Of a stretch of DNA of 64,000 nt, positions 30,004 through 38,536 are shown piece after piece (the stretch's first letter is position 1; each line of letters opens with the position of its first letter). The position numbers were made by a program, and so were the translations under genes. The stretch spans positions 63,171 through 127,170 of the forward strand of contig NZ_RHLK01000008.1 of assembly GCF_009757775.1 (NCBI RefSeq), read 5' to 3'. The stretch comes from Paenibacillus lutrae. GTDB taxonomy: Bacteria; Bacillota; Bacilli; Paenibacillales; NBRC-103111. The notes beneath the pieces are model-generated. The model was given only the letters and a program-made list of their open reading frames with translations, ran no database searches and was not told the DNA's origin.

Positions 30004-30204
30004 ATGGGAATCGCTTTAAGTTTATTGATTGGATTACTTGTTCTGGCAGCAGTAGCCGTAAGTTTGCGCAAACCTAACGAATTCAAACACCTGGAAGGAC
30101 CCTCCTTCAGGCCTTACGATGAGATTATGGCGGGCAAGACAGCCCCCTCGGTAGAAGCTACAAGTGCTTCCGCCTATGCTTCCCTCAAGGAAAAGCAGAA
30201 GTAA
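30004..30204 (+). CDS. small hypothetical membrane-anchored protein
   Basis: The product has 66 residues: one N-terminal hydrophobic helix (ALSLLIGLLVLAAVAVSL) and a polar cytosolic or external tail (KPNEFKHLEGPSFRPYDEIM). AGGGAGG sits about 12 bases before the ATG. I recognise no family. It stands alone, preceded by 230 AT-rich bases after the cotJ terminator and followed by the first c-di-AMP riboswitch leader. The ribosome binding site and the membrane helix support it being a real gene. Confidence 0.6.
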   Translation: MGIALSLLIGLLVLAAVAVSLRKPNEFKHLEGPSFRPYDEIMAGKTAPSVEATSASAYASLKEKQK

Positions 30205-30463
30205 GATCCCCTCTTAACTTCTGTGAACGATAGATAAAACGGTATACAAAATGAGAATTCGATTAAAAGTGAATGAGTGTATGATGAAACAAACGTTAAA
30301 TCTTAAAGATCAGTACGGACCTGAACGGTACGTAGATACATTAGAATTTTTCTAGGGAATACCGGGTTTTTATAAAGAATCTGTTAGATTAAAAAACTGA
30401 AAATGCGTAAATTACCATTTTGTGTGTGTTTGATTGATAGTTTTCCTGTGATAGCTTGTGTAT

Positions 30464-30632
30464 AGCGCCGAAACCTCTTCGTTTCTGTTTGGGATTACAA
30501 GGAAGCCGGGGTGCGGGGGATGATTATTATCGGATAGACGGGCAGCAGCCCTCATAATCCGATTGGGGTGAACGCTGCCAGCAGCGTGGGCTACTTCTCA
30601 GCCCGAACCCGACAACTAACCTCGTAGGCAAT
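30464..30632 (+). ncRNA. c-di-AMP riboswitch (ydaO-yuaA class)
   Basis: The leader of the 3D-domain gene contains the hallmark 3' part of this class, AGCCCGAACCCGACAACTAA and then CCTCGTAGGC, the central GGGGTGAACGCTGCC and the 5' GCGCCGAAACC. The class binds two c-di-AMP molecules and usually turns expression off; it often controls cell-wall hydrolases and potassium transporters. No clear terminator lies between the aptamer and the start at 30658, so control may act on translation. Confidence 0.9.
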
Positions 30633-30657
30633 ATCGAGAAGGAGCGTACACACAGCT

Positions 30658-31647
30658 ATGAATTTCACACATCATTGGAAAAAAACATGCGCGGTACTTG
30701 TTCTTGCAGCCGTTGCAACCTTATCGGGAGTGCCGTCTTGGGCTGCTGATACAGCTAAAGCTGATAAAGCTAAGGCGGAGAGTCTTTTACACTGGAAATT
30801 GGCCAAATCTTTGCAGGAGGTAGCATTTCCCGCCAGCTTGGATTCGGAAGTAGCGTACAGGGACCCGTCTTTGCTGCTGACCGGGACACAGACTATTGTC
30901 CTCTCGGAGCGGAGTTCTTTGTGGAATTTGGCTGCACAAGTTCAGATGGATGTACTTGATCTGCTGGCTTTGAATCCGGAAGCTGACCCGCTGGATCTCC
31001 CTCAAGGGTTAACAATGAAAATTTTAAACGAGATTAATCTTCATCAACTAACGGATTTAAAAGCCGAAATTGTTACACCTCCAGCTCTGGCGGCAGTAGA
31101 GACAGTTGCTGATACCGGACCGAAGACGGCTGCGCTGCAAGCTTCCAAAGCTGTTCAAAAGGCGGCGGAGCCCGATAAGAGTGCTGCGAAGCCCGCTAAG
31201 AAAGCGGCGGAGAAGAAGTCTGCGAAGTCTGCGGAGAAGAAAACTTCGGTTAAGAAACCTGCAACCGCGAAGGCTGCTGCAAGTACAAACCGTGTCGTTA
31301 CGACAGCGGCTGGCAAGCAGATGCCATACAAAAACATGCTTAACATTAAAGCGTCCGCTTATTCCGCGGACCCGAGCGAGAACGGCGGATACGCCGGCCT
31401 TGATTATTTCGGCAACAAACTGAAAGTCGGAACGATTGCGGTAGACCCTAAGGTCATTCCTCTGGGAACGACCGTGTATGTGACAGGCTATTCTTTCGAT
31501 GGCTTGCCGGCTAAAGGCATGATAGCTAAGGCAACGGATATCGGGGGCGCTATTAAAGGCAACCGAATTGACATATTTGTACCGGGATCCAAAGAAAAAG
31601 TGAACAATTTCGGGTATCAGAACGTCAAAGTGTATATCCTTAAATAA
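30658..31647 (+). CDS. secreted 3D-domain cell-wall protein with LysM-like region
   Basis: The 329-residue protein has a signal peptide (KKTCAVLVLAAVATLSGVPSWAA, cut near 30). It continues with a LysM-like stretch (TIVLSERSSLWNLAAQVQMD, LLALNPEADPLDLPQGLTMKI), a Lys/Ala-rich linker (about 165-215) and a C-terminal 3D domain of the lytic-transglycosylase-like YabE/YocH/Sps type. The three aspartates are seen around TIAVDPKVIPLGT, KATDIGGAIKGNRIDIF. These proteins cut or remodel peptidoglycan outside the cell. AAGGAG is 13 bases from the ATG. The c-di-AMP riboswitch upstream fits envelope control. Confidence 0.9.
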   Translation: MNFTHHWKKTCAVLVLAAVATLSGVPSWAADTAKADKAKAESLLHWKLAKSLQEVAFPASLDSEVAYRDPSLLLTGTQTIVLSERSSLWNLAAQVQMDVLDLLALNPEADPLDLPQGLTMKILNEINLHQLTDLKAEIVTPPALAAVETVADTGPKTAALQASKAVQKAAEPDKSAAKPAKKAAEKKSAKSAEKKTSVKKPATAKAAASTNRVVTTAAGKQMPYKNMLNIKASAYSADPSENGGYAGLDYFGNKLKVGTIAVDPKVIPLGTTVYVTGYSFDGLPAKGMIAKATDIGGAIKGNRIDIFVPGSKEKVNNFGYQNVKVYILK

Positions 31648-31661
31648 TTGTTTATGGTGAG

Positions 31662-31693
31662 GGTGAGGGAGCGTAATGCTCCTTCACCTTTTT
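31662..31693 (+). terminator. terminator of the 3D-domain gene
   Basis: GGTGAGGGAGC pairs with GCTCCTTCACC around GTAAT, with one wobble, and is followed by TTTTT. Confidence 0.85.
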
Positions 31694-31719
31694 GGTGTCC
31701 GCATCTAACGTTCTTCGGC

Positions 31720-32775
31720 TTATTTGCCTTTAGTCGTTTGCAGAAGCTCAGGGATTGTAACGAGTTTATAACCTTCGCCTTTAAAATGACGGATTAATTG
31801 CGGAAGAGCCTCAACGGTTCCGCTCAGGTTGTGTTTCTCCGTGCCTCCGGCACTGTGCTGAAGAATAACCGATCCGGCATGTGCATGTCCCTGAACATTC
31901 TGAATCACCTCATGACTTGCAAGTCCCTTCCAATCCAAGGAATCCACATCCCAGTTTACGATGAGAAGCTGGTGATTGGCGACCCACTTTACCTGGTCCT
32001 CGCTAATCGCTCCGTAAGGAGGACGGATCAGCTTGGGATTATAACCGGTTAGCGGTTTGAGTATATGCTGCGTATCCATGATTTGAGCGGCAAACTTATC
32101 TTCACTCAGCTTGGGAAGATAAGGGTGGCTGAATGAATGATTGCCTACCACATGCCCCTCTCTTACCATCCGTCTGATTAGTTCGGGATGCGCTTTGGCA
32201 CGGCTGCCAATGACAAAGAAAGTAGCTTTTACCCGGTGCTCCCGGAGAATATCCAGAATTTGCGGCGTGAATTTCAAATCCGGACCATCATCAAAGGTGA
32301 GTGCTATTTTGCCGCCCCGCGAAGGACCTCTCAGGCGGAACACGGAAGGATATTTATGGTGTATTTCTGAGAGCGTAAGTTTGCGCTCGGCTGCCTGCTG
32401 CCTTTGCTCCGCCTGCTGAAGCTTTTGAACAGGAAGAGCGGGCTTTCTCACAGCCGATTTGGATGGTGCAGAGGGACTGCTCTTTGGAAAAGGGATCTTC
32501 AGTGTCTTTCGAGTCCATGCAGACGGAGGCTTGGCCGCCGGTGATGCGGAAGGTTTGACAGGCAGAACTCCAGGACTGCCAGGACCGGCAGGGGGATGCC
32601 AAACCGCTGAAGGAGCGGGAGCCGGAGGTTCGGTTGTCAGGGAATGCGGAATATACCGGTTCGGATCAGGCTCGAGTGCAGCAGAATGAGGGCTCGGATC
32701 TTTGACGGGAACGCATGCGGTCGCGCTAATGAAGAGGACTGCTGCTAATCCGGCTGCAGCTGTAAGCCGTTTCAT
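31720..32775 (-). CDS. polysaccharide deacetylase, probable lipoprotein
   Basis: The 351-residue protein starts with a lipoprotein-type signal (LAAVLFISATACVPVKD, Cys21) and a long proline/alanine/serine-rich stalk to about residue 120. The NodB catalytic domain follows: metal and catalytic Asp in ALTFDDGPDLKF, His pair in HSFSHPYLPK, RPPYGAISEDQ, and WDVDSLDWKG, with a histidine near VILQHSAGG. NodB enzymes deacetylate peptidoglycan or other N-acetylated glycans on the outer face. It lies convergent to the 3D-domain gene and divergent from the NlpC/P60 gene, so this is an envelope neighbourhood. Confidence 0.92.
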   Translation of the reverse strand: MKRLTAAAGLAAVLFISATACVPVKDPSPHSAALEPDPNRYIPHSLTTEPPAPAPSAVWHPPAGPGSPGVLPVKPSASPAAKPPSAWTRKTLKIPFPKSSPSAPSKSAVRKPALPVQKLQQAEQRQQAAERKLTLSEIHHKYPSVFRLRGPSRGGKIALTFDDGPDLKFTPQILDILREHRVKATFFVIGSRAKAHPELIRRMVREGHVVGNHSFSHPYLPKLSEDKFAAQIMDTQHILKPLTGYNPKLIRPPYGAISEDQVKWVANHQLLIVNWDVDSLDWKGLASHEVIQNVQGHAHAGSVILQHSAGGTEKHNLSGTVEALPQLIRHFKGEGYKLVTIPELLQTTKGK

Positions 32776-32930
32776 TCTTCACCCTCCTTACGTCCGTTTT
32801 CAGTAGTTTTGATTAACGGGAGGGATTTTATCCGGGAGTTGTTGAAAAATGGACACAAGAAAAAGGGTTGTTCCGCTTTGTAAATTATGTTAACCTTTTG
32901 AAGAGTGTCATTGGACACAATTTCTACAAA

Positions 32931-33050
32931 TGCCGAATCCGATGAATCAAAGCCATCGGTACGGGGGACTTTTCATTGGGGTGAATGCGTGTGATTATAC
33001 TAGCTAGGGAACCTCTCTTCCCGAACCCGTCAACTAACCTCGGAGGCTCC
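32931..33050 (+). ncRNA. second c-di-AMP riboswitch (ydaO-yuaA class)
   Basis: The leader of the NlpC/P60 gene shows the full set of class elements: TGCCGAATCCG, GGTACGGGGGAC, TTGGGGTGAATGCG, AGGGAACCTCTCTTCCCGAA and then CCCGTCAACTAACCTCGGAGG. It is more compact than the first copy. The ribosome binding site AAGGAGG begins directly after it, which suggests that ligand binding hides the site. Confidence 0.92.
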
Positions 33051-33066
33051 AAGGAGGAAAATAGTT

Positions 33067-33942
33067 TTGAAGATTTGGGTACAGAGCATCGTGGTTTCAT
33101 GCGCAGTAGTAACAGCGGGTTTATTGTCGGCAACTGATGTCGAAGCATCCTCCGCACGCACCGCTAAGGTTCAGGTCAACGATACGCTAGTTAATACCGG
33201 AAGTTTAAAACCTTTTATTGACTCCAGTAGTAATCTCATGATTCCGCTTCGGGTTGTTGCTGAAGATTTGGGAGCAAAAGTAGATTGGACACGCTCGGGG
33301 TCACAGATGAGTCTTACGGTGAATGGGAATGGACACAAAGTCACTTTTACAACGGGAGAAAAGACAGCTCTCGTGGATGGCAAGAAGATTACTTTGCCTA
33401 GCAAAGCGCAGTTTATTGACAGCACCGTCTATGTTCCGATGCGTTTTCTTGCGGATTCATTGAACATCCGCGTACAGTGGGACGATAAGAACACCATTGC
33501 TATTTTTAACGAAGATGGTAAATATCATGCACCTGCGTGGTATGCACCCAAACCTCCAGTTGTTCAAGCAGCAACATCCAGCAGCTCCAAGGGAAGCACG
33601 ATCCTTGCGACAGCCAATAAATACAAAGGCGTCCGCTATGTGTATGGTGGAACTACGCCATCCGGTTTCGATTGTTCGGGTTTTGTCGGCTATGTGTTTG
33701 ACAAGCATGGAGTGGATTTACCAAGATCCTCTGCCAGCATGTACGCACAGGCAGGATATAAAGTCTCGAGCCCGCAACCAGGTGATCTTGTATTCTTTGC
33801 AAGCAACTCCAAAATGCAACATGTCGGAATTTATGTCGGATCTAACAAGTTCATTTCAGCTACAAACGATGGTGTTACAGTGGACAGCTTAGGCAGTTCT
33901 TACTGGGGTTCCCGTTATGTGGGAGCTAAACGCGTCCTGTAA
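33067..33942 (+). CDS. secreted NlpC/P60 peptidoglycan hydrolase with copper-amine-oxidase-like N-terminal domain
   Basis: The 291-residue protein has a signal peptide (SIVVSCAVVTAGLLSATDVEA). Its copper-amine-oxidase N-domain spans about 30-145 (VNDTLVNTGSLKPFIDSSSN, IPLRVVAEDLGAKVDW, VYVPMRFLADSLNIRVQWD), a fold often used for wall attachment in Paenibacillus. The catalytic NlpC/P60 domain follows: Cys in GFDCSGFVGYVF, His in MQHVGIYVG, and a third polar residue near FISATNDGV. It cleaves peptide stems of peptidoglycan. The TTG start has AAGGAGG 10 bases upstream, next to the riboswitch. Confidence 0.94.
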   Translation: MKIWVQSIVVSCAVVTAGLLSATDVEASSARTAKVQVNDTLVNTGSLKPFIDSSSNLMIPLRVVAEDLGAKVDWTRSGSQMSLTVNGNGHKVTFTTGEKTALVDGKKITLPSKAQFIDSTVYVPMRFLADSLNIRVQWDDKNTIAIFNEDGKYHAPAWYAPKPPVVQAATSSSSKGSTILATANKYKGVRYVYGGTTPSGFDCSGFVGYVFDKHGVDLPRSSASMYAQAGYKVSSPQPGDLVFFASNSKMQHVGIYVGSNKFISATNDGVTVDSLGSSYWGSRYVGAKRVL

Positions 33943-33990
33943 ATATTGTACTTATTCTTTACTTACTAATTCAGCTATTTCATTTAGATG

Positions 33991-34018
33991 CCGTCCGGGT
34001 GCGACCGGGCGGTTTTTT
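33991..34018 (+). terminator. terminator of the NlpC/P60 gene
   Basis: CCGTCCGG pairs with CCGGGCGG (one wobble) around GTGCGA, followed by T6. Confidence 0.85.
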
Positions 34019-34174
34019 GTTGTCTCTGTACTTATTCTTATAACGATTCGGGGCTCATAAAAGTTTCGCTATGAATCTGTTCATTCACTAGAAAATTAAG
34101 TAAGATGCTAAGCTAAGTGTCGTGCCCTTTCGCTGCTAGATACATAGAATAGCAGAGAGGAAGGAGGGATAATT

Positions 34175-34573
34175 ATGAACCAGTCGATTGCCGGGGGCCT
34201 TACCGCTTTCGCTGCCTCTGTGATTACGTTTGCTTTCGGCGGATGGTCCGATCTTATTAAGCTGCTTCTTGTAGCGATAGCCATTGATTATATCACCGGC
34301 GTAGCAGCTGTGTTGAAAGAAAAATCAGGTCTTAACAGCAATGTCGGATTTTGGGGACTGGCCAAGAAAGGCTTCATGCTGCTCGTTATATTACTGTCGC
34401 ATCGTATAGATGTGCTGATGCAGACCGATGTAATTATGAATGCGGCTATTTACTTCTATCTTATGAATGAATTGATTTCTATTACCGAAAATTATGGACG
34501 GCTCGGCTTGCCGCTTCCTAAGAAAATTAAAAATATTATAGCGGACCTGAAAAATAAAAATGATAAAAATTAA
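34175..34573 (+). CDS. phage holin/toxin-secretion family small membrane protein
   Basis: This 132-residue protein matches the Cph1/BlyA-type holin family (holin 4): LLLVAIAIDYITGVAAVLKE, LNSNVGFWGLAKKGFMLLVI, and a later membrane helix with YFYLMNELISITENYGRLGLPLP. It has three to four membrane segments. AGGAAGGAGGGATAATT precedes the ATG. No other prophage genes surround it, and it is followed by its own terminator, so it may be a domesticated holin used in envelope lysis or secretion, perhaps with the neighbouring hydrolase. That role is inference. Confidence 0.88.
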   Translation: MNQSIAGGLTAFAASVITFAFGGWSDLIKLLLVAIAIDYITGVAAVLKEKSGLNSNVGFWGLAKKGFMLLVILLSHRIDVLMQTDVIMNAAIYFYLMNELISITENYGRLGLPLPKKIKNIIADLKNKNDKN

Positions 34574-34632
34574 AAACCGGTAAAATTAATTACCCTCTAT
34601 TTTCCATCACAAAACGGTTTTCTGGAAAAATT

Positions 34633-34659
34633 TCCGTTTAGTTCGAACGGATTTTTTTT
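34633..34659 (+). terminator. terminator of the holin-like gene
   Basis: TCCGTT and AACGGA pair around TAGTTCG, followed by T8. A weaker hairpin precedes it. Confidence 0.75.
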
Positions 34660-34829
34660 ATGACTTGGTCCTAATTCATATTGTAGCTTTAAATGCTTTC
34701 CGAAGGGTAACAAAAGAGTGACAAAATGAGAAGAAACAAATGATTAAACCTATAGCCGCTTGAATTTAGTAAGTTAAAAGTGTAACCTATCTACATAGAA
34801 GAATCTTTGAATAAGGAGAGTGAACATGA

Positions 34830-35531
34830 ATGATTCGGCATTATCCCGCGGCATCGCGCTTTTCCACGGATCTGGGCTGGCTCGTCAGCCATTTCAGTTT
34901 CTCGTTTGGCGAATACTATGACCCTGAGAACAGCCGTTTTGGACCGATGCGTGTTCTGAATGATGATTATGTGCAAGGTGGAAGAGGTTTTGGCGCTCAT
35001 CCGCATCGGGAGATGGAGATCGTTTCGATTGTTCTTGAAGGACAGCTCGAACACCAGGACAGTACGGGACACCGGGCCATTACAACCTTCGGCGGGGTCC
35101 AAAGAATGACGGCCGGTACCGGTATTATTCACTCAGAGGTGAATCCGGGTAAAGAAGAGGTATGTTTGCTGCAAATGTGGTTTGACCCGGAAGAAAGGGG
35201 TCTGACCCCGTCCTACGAAACAACCGAATTCAATCCCGCAGAAATGAAGAATTATCTGCTGCCTGTTGTCTCCAAGAAGCAAGCGGGTCCGAACATTGCT
35301 TCTATTCATCAAGACTTGACTCTTTATTTGTCGGTTCTGGATCCCGGAAGAAAGCTTTCTTTTGAACAGCCAGAAGGAAGACGTATATTTTTCATGGTCC
35401 TTGAAGGAAAAGTAACGTTGAATGGCGTAAATGAACTTAACAGGAGAGATTCCGCGCGTATCACGGATACTGCTTCTCTATTGATTGAAAGCAGTACGGG
35501 TGCACGGATCATGTTAATTGATTTGCCCTGA
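34830..35531 (+). CDS. pirin family protein
   Basis: The 233-residue bicupin has the pirin metal site: His pair in GFGAHPHREMEIVSIVLEG and His-x-Glu in TAGTGIIHSEVNPG. Bacterial pirins such as YhhW have quercetin 2,3-dioxygenase activity; a role in stress response is also reported, so the substrate is open. AAGGAGAG lies upstream. A second ATG four bases earlier is out of frame. The 108-residue gene at 35561 follows by 29 bases, probably cotranscribed. Confidence 0.92.
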   Translation: MIRHYPAASRFSTDLGWLVSHFSFSFGEYYDPENSRFGPMRVLNDDYVQGGRGFGAHPHREMEIVSIVLEGQLEHQDSTGHRAITTFGGVQRMTAGTGIIHSEVNPGKEEVCLLQMWFDPEERGLTPSYETTEFNPAEMKNYLLPVVSKKQAGPNIASIHQDLTLYLSVLDPGRKLSFEQPEGRRIFFMVLEGKVTLNGVNELNRRDSARITDTASLLIESSTGARIMLIDLP

Positions 35532-35560
35532 ATTCGCCGCATAGGAAAGGGGTTATACAG

Positions 35561-35887
35561 ATGAGCTCTAATCATCGTTTGTATGTTAAGCACGCAGTCG
35601 GAAGCCGGATGCTGCTCGATACGGATCAGACCGGGGGGCAGATTCAACTATCCCGGGTTGCGGGCGGCTGGTGCTTCAAAGTTAGCGATGTTGACCTGGA
35701 TATCGCGAGGGAAATCGCTGATTTTCGTGACGAGCTGAACCTTTTTTACATGGAAGAGGCAGCGGACACAGCGGAGAAATGGTGGTATTACGGTCAGAAA
35801 ACCCCCGGAATCGAATATGAATCCAATGGTCATGTTCTAAGCATCACGGTAGATACCCGAATGGCCTACAGCAACCGGCACGTCTGA
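35561..35887 (+). CDS. hypothetical protein
   Basis: The 108-residue protein has no signal or membrane segment. Visible features are RMLLDTDQTGGQIQLSRV, an acidic stretch around ADFRDELNLFYMEEAADTAE, and the aromatic WWYYGQKTPG. I recognise no domain. The ribosome binding site AAAGGGG precedes the ATG by 10 bases. It follows the pirin closely and ends in the hairpin at 35873, so it is very probably expressed. Confidence 0.65.
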   Translation: MSSNHRLYVKHAVGSRMLLDTDQTGGQIQLSRVAGGWCFKVSDVDLDIAREIADFRDELNLFYMEEAADTAEKWWYYGQKTPGIEYESNGHVLSITVDTRMAYSNRHV

Positions 35888-35904
35888 GGACGTCCGGTTT
35901 TTTT
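35873..35904 (+). terminator. terminator of the pirin unit
   Basis: AACCGG-c-ACGTC pairs with GACGT-CCGGTT around TGAG; the stop codon is in the loop and T7 follows. Confidence 0.85.
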
Positions 35905-36049
35905 GTTGCCTGCAAGGCGGGATAGATGCCAGAAATAAACAGGACCTATACGGCCCGCAGAATGGCAGTGAGTTCCTCTTGCAAGAAAGAAACTGCAGAG
36001 TTATAATAGGAACAAATGTTCTTATTTTTTTATTTAGAGGAGGAGCGGT

Positions 36050-36331
36050 ATGTCAGCTATGGAGCGGTATCTGGGGCGTAAAGTCAGTATCATTTATATG
36101 GATCGAAAAGGAACAATCAGCAAGCGGGACGTTCGTCCTGTGAACGTTCATACGGATCAGATCCGGGCTTATTGTTATGCAAGAAAGGCGATGCGAAATT
36201 TTCGCAAAGAAGATATTCTGGCATGGACGCCGTGCGCTGATTCAGCCGCTTCTTTCGGCCTGCCGAAAGTATATCCTCATTTAACTAGAAAAAGGGAGAA
36301 TTATTCGTTTGACTCGTCAATTTCTGGTTGA
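36050..36331 (+). CDS. short WYL-domain-like protein
   Basis: The protein of 93 residues is nearly all one WYL-type module: VSIIYMDRKGTISKRDVRPV, DQIRAYCYARKAMRNFRKED and ILAW. WYL domains sense ligands or nucleic acids and usually follow a helix-turn-helix, which is missing here; stand-alone WYL proteins are common in Bacillales. GAGGAGGAGCGGT precedes the ATG. The C-terminal 30 residues are polar and without pattern. It stands before the sugar cluster but ends upstream of that cluster's promoter. Confidence 0.75.
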   Translation: MSAMERYLGRKVSIIYMDRKGTISKRDVRPVNVHTDQIRAYCYARKAMRNFRKEDILAWTPCADSAASFGLPKVYPHLTRKRENYSFDSSISG

Positions 36332-36421
36332 CATCTGCTATCAGCGGGTTTAAGATCAAAACAAAGTGGACACCGTTCACTTTTTCATTTATTTAATTAA
36401 TTTGTCCACTGGAACAATTAA
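36328..36421 (+). promoter_or_regulatory. promoter and XylR-like operator of the carbohydrate cluster
   Basis: TTGACA (36328-36333), 17 bases and TAAGAT (36351-36356) form the promoter. Downstream, TTAATTTGT (36397-36405) and AACAATTAA (36413-36421) form an inverted repeat with a 7-base centre, similar to the TTAGTTTGTT...AACAAACTAA operators of Bacillus XylR. AAAGTG...CACTTT at 36363-36383 is a further small dyad. A ROK/XylR-type regulator is coded at 39857. Confidence 0.55.
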
Positions 36422-36441
36422 TTATGAGGAGGATTTATCTT

Positions 36442-37254
36442 ATGAAATTGTCGGTTGGCGGCTTTTCATTCAATCAGTCTTTTTTAAATGGAACGATGGA
36501 TGTATTCGGCTATCTGGAAACGGTCAGGTACCGCTACGGACTCAGCACGGTGGATCTGTGGAACGGGCAGTTTGCCGATCGTTCGGACCCGCTGCTCAAA
36601 CTGCCGGACAAAGAATACTTGAATAAAATCCGCCGCGGCCTTGATGAAAGAGGCATGACGCTTGTAAATATCGCGATCGACGGGGCACATCTGTGGGATG
36701 CGGATCCCGATAAAAGGGAAGCGCTTCACAAAAACGCGCTGGAGTATATAGAAGCTTCTATCCGTCTGGGCGCTAAAACTGTACGGATTGACACCGGCGG
36801 CCGCGGACAGTCCTCATTCTCGGAGGAGGAGCTTGATTACGTAGCCGGACGTTACCGCGAATATTGCAAGATCGCGAAGGAGAACGGCTTCATGATCGGG
36901 CCGGAGAACCATATGGGCCCTTCGCTTGTGCCTTCCGAAATGAAACGGCTGGCAGAAGCAGTGGACCATCCTTCCTACGGCTTCCTGCTTCATATCGGAC
37001 GCTGGGATCAAGAGAAAGATAAAGGGGATGAAATGATCTCTCCCTGGACCGTACATACTCATTTTGACGTGGGCGCCGTAGCTTCTGAAGGTGCTGTCGA
37101 GACGATCCGCATGCTCCGCAATAACGGGTTCGACGGGTATTGGGGCGTTGAGCACCATGCTATGAAGGACCCTTATACGGAAGTGGAATGGTTATTGGCA
37201 TCGGTTAAGCATTTGCTGCTGCAAAGTGAAGAAGACCTACACAAGGAGGCGTAA
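36442..37254 (+). CDS. sugar phosphate isomerase/epimerase, xylose-isomerase-like TIM barrel
   Basis: The 270-residue protein begins MKLSVGGFSFNQSFLNGTMD at the ATG at 36442 behind GAGGAGGA. It has the AP-endonuclease-2/xylose isomerase TIM-barrel fold: LVNIAIDGAHLWD, GAKTVRIDTGGRG, IGPENHMGPSLV, FLLHIGRWD, and HTHFDVGAV, with the acidic and histidine metal ligands including GVEHHAM at the end. Such proteins act in inositol, allulose and related sugar pathways with Gfo/Idh dehydrogenases like the next gene. Precise reaction unknown. Confidence 0.85.
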   Translation: MKLSVGGFSFNQSFLNGTMDVFGYLETVRYRYGLSTVDLWNGQFADRSDPLLKLPDKEYLNKIRRGLDERGMTLVNIAIDGAHLWDADPDKREALHKNALEYIEASIRLGAKTVRIDTGGRGQSSFSEEELDYVAGRYREYCKIAKENGFMIGPENHMGPSLVPSEMKRLAEAVDHPSYGFLLHIGRWDQEKDKGDEMISPWTVHTHFDVGAVASEGAVETIRMLRNNGFDGYWGVEHHAMKDPYTEVEWLLASVKHLLLQSEEDLHKEA

Positions 37255-37259
37255 TTCTC

Positions 37260-38387
37260 ATGAAAACTGTAAAAATCGGTCTGATCGGTGCCGGCCAAAT
37301 CGGCAAACTGCATTTGGACGAATATAAAGGCATCCCCGGAGTCGAGATTATCGCGGTATGTGATGTGAACGAAGCGGAGGCGCGCCGCGTATCGGAAGTG
37401 TACGGGATACCTCACGTATACACCGATTACAACAAGCTGCTAGAGCGCGACGATCTGGATGCCGTTGATGTATGTCTGCACAATAATCTCCATGCTCCGG
37501 TATCGATTGCAGCTATGCAGGCAGGCAAACATGTCTACTGTGAGAAGCCTATCGCGGGCACCTATGCCGATGGCAAGTCCATGGTCGATGCATCGCTGGA
37601 AACCGGCCGTCATCTTCATATCCAGCTTGCGACCCTATACAAGAAAGACACGAAGGTAGCCAAAGCTCTTATAGAGGGCGGGGAGCTCGGTAAACTGTTC
37701 CATGCCCGTTCTACCGGCTATAGACGGCGTAACAGGCCTTTCGTAGACGGCTACGGCACACCGGCCTTTACACGGAAGGCAACGGCTGCTGGCGGCGCAC
37801 TGCTGGATATGGGCGTCTATCACATCTCCAGAATGCTGTATTTGCTGGATATGCCCAAAGTGGAGCGTATTTCCGGTAAGTTGTATCAGGAAATGGATAT
37901 GGATCAAGGGCGCCGGGAATCGTCCGGATTTGATGTAGAGGAACTGGCGCTCGGTTTTGTGCGATTTGAGAAAGGCATGACGATGGACATCGTGGAATCC
38001 TGGGCGGTTCACATGAATACGTTCGAGGGAAGCTCCATTCTGGGCTCAAAAGGCGGCCTCCGCCTGCCTGTCAGTGCTCCAGGGGAGAACAAGCTCCACT
38101 ACTTCTCGACGCGCTGTGATATGGACATGGACACAAGCATAGATGTCGATGCAGCAGATCTGCGCTGGCACCGGATTCGTGAAGGCGAGGATGCCTACGA
38201 CTCTTCTCAGAGGCACTGGATTGCCGTACTGCAGGGAAGAACCGAGCTTCTTCCGACCAAAGATATTGCTCTGCAGACGATGCTGATCAGCGAAGGCATG
38301 TATCTGTCAGACGCTATCGGGCGCGAAGTCAGTGTAGATGAAGTGGCTGCAGCACTAAAGCCGCAGAGTGAGCGCATGGATGCTTAA
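37260..38387 (+). CDS. Gfo/Idh/MocA family oxidoreductase
   Basis: The 375-residue enzyme has the NAD(P) motif IGLIGAGQIGKLH (residues 6-18), the catalytic Lys in VYCEKPIAGTY (about 95), and the C-terminal segment GGALLDMGVYHISRMLYLL with the active-site Asp-x-x-x-x-His. It is 5 bases after the isomerase gene and preceded by AAGGAGG, so the pair is coupled and probably works on one sugar, for example an inositol- or glucoside-type 3-keto route. The substrate is inferred only by context. Confidence 0.9.
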   Translation: MKTVKIGLIGAGQIGKLHLDEYKGIPGVEIIAVCDVNEAEARRVSEVYGIPHVYTDYNKLLERDDLDAVDVCLHNNLHAPVSIAAMQAGKHVYCEKPIAGTYADGKSMVDASLETGRHLHIQLATLYKKDTKVAKALIEGGELGKLFHARSTGYRRRNRPFVDGYGTPAFTRKATAAGGALLDMGVYHISRMLYLLDMPKVERISGKLYQEMDMDQGRRESSGFDVEELALGFVRFEKGMTMDIVESWAVHMNTFEGSSILGSKGGLRLPVSAPGENKLHYFSTRCDMDMDTSIDVDAADLRWHRIREGEDAYDSSQRHWIAVLQGRTELLPTKDIALQTMLISEGMYLSDAIGREVSVDEVAAALKPQSERMDA

Positions 38388-38536
38388 GCGGCTGCCATAG
38401 CCGTCAGAGGCTGACACGGCCCTGCGGTCCATAAGAATACCATGGGGGCCAGGGAGCGGCAGCTTTTCCGGCCCCAACTGGTATGACGGATCAGCCCGTC
38501 CCGCTTACGAACCGAATCATAAAGGAGTATACTCTC

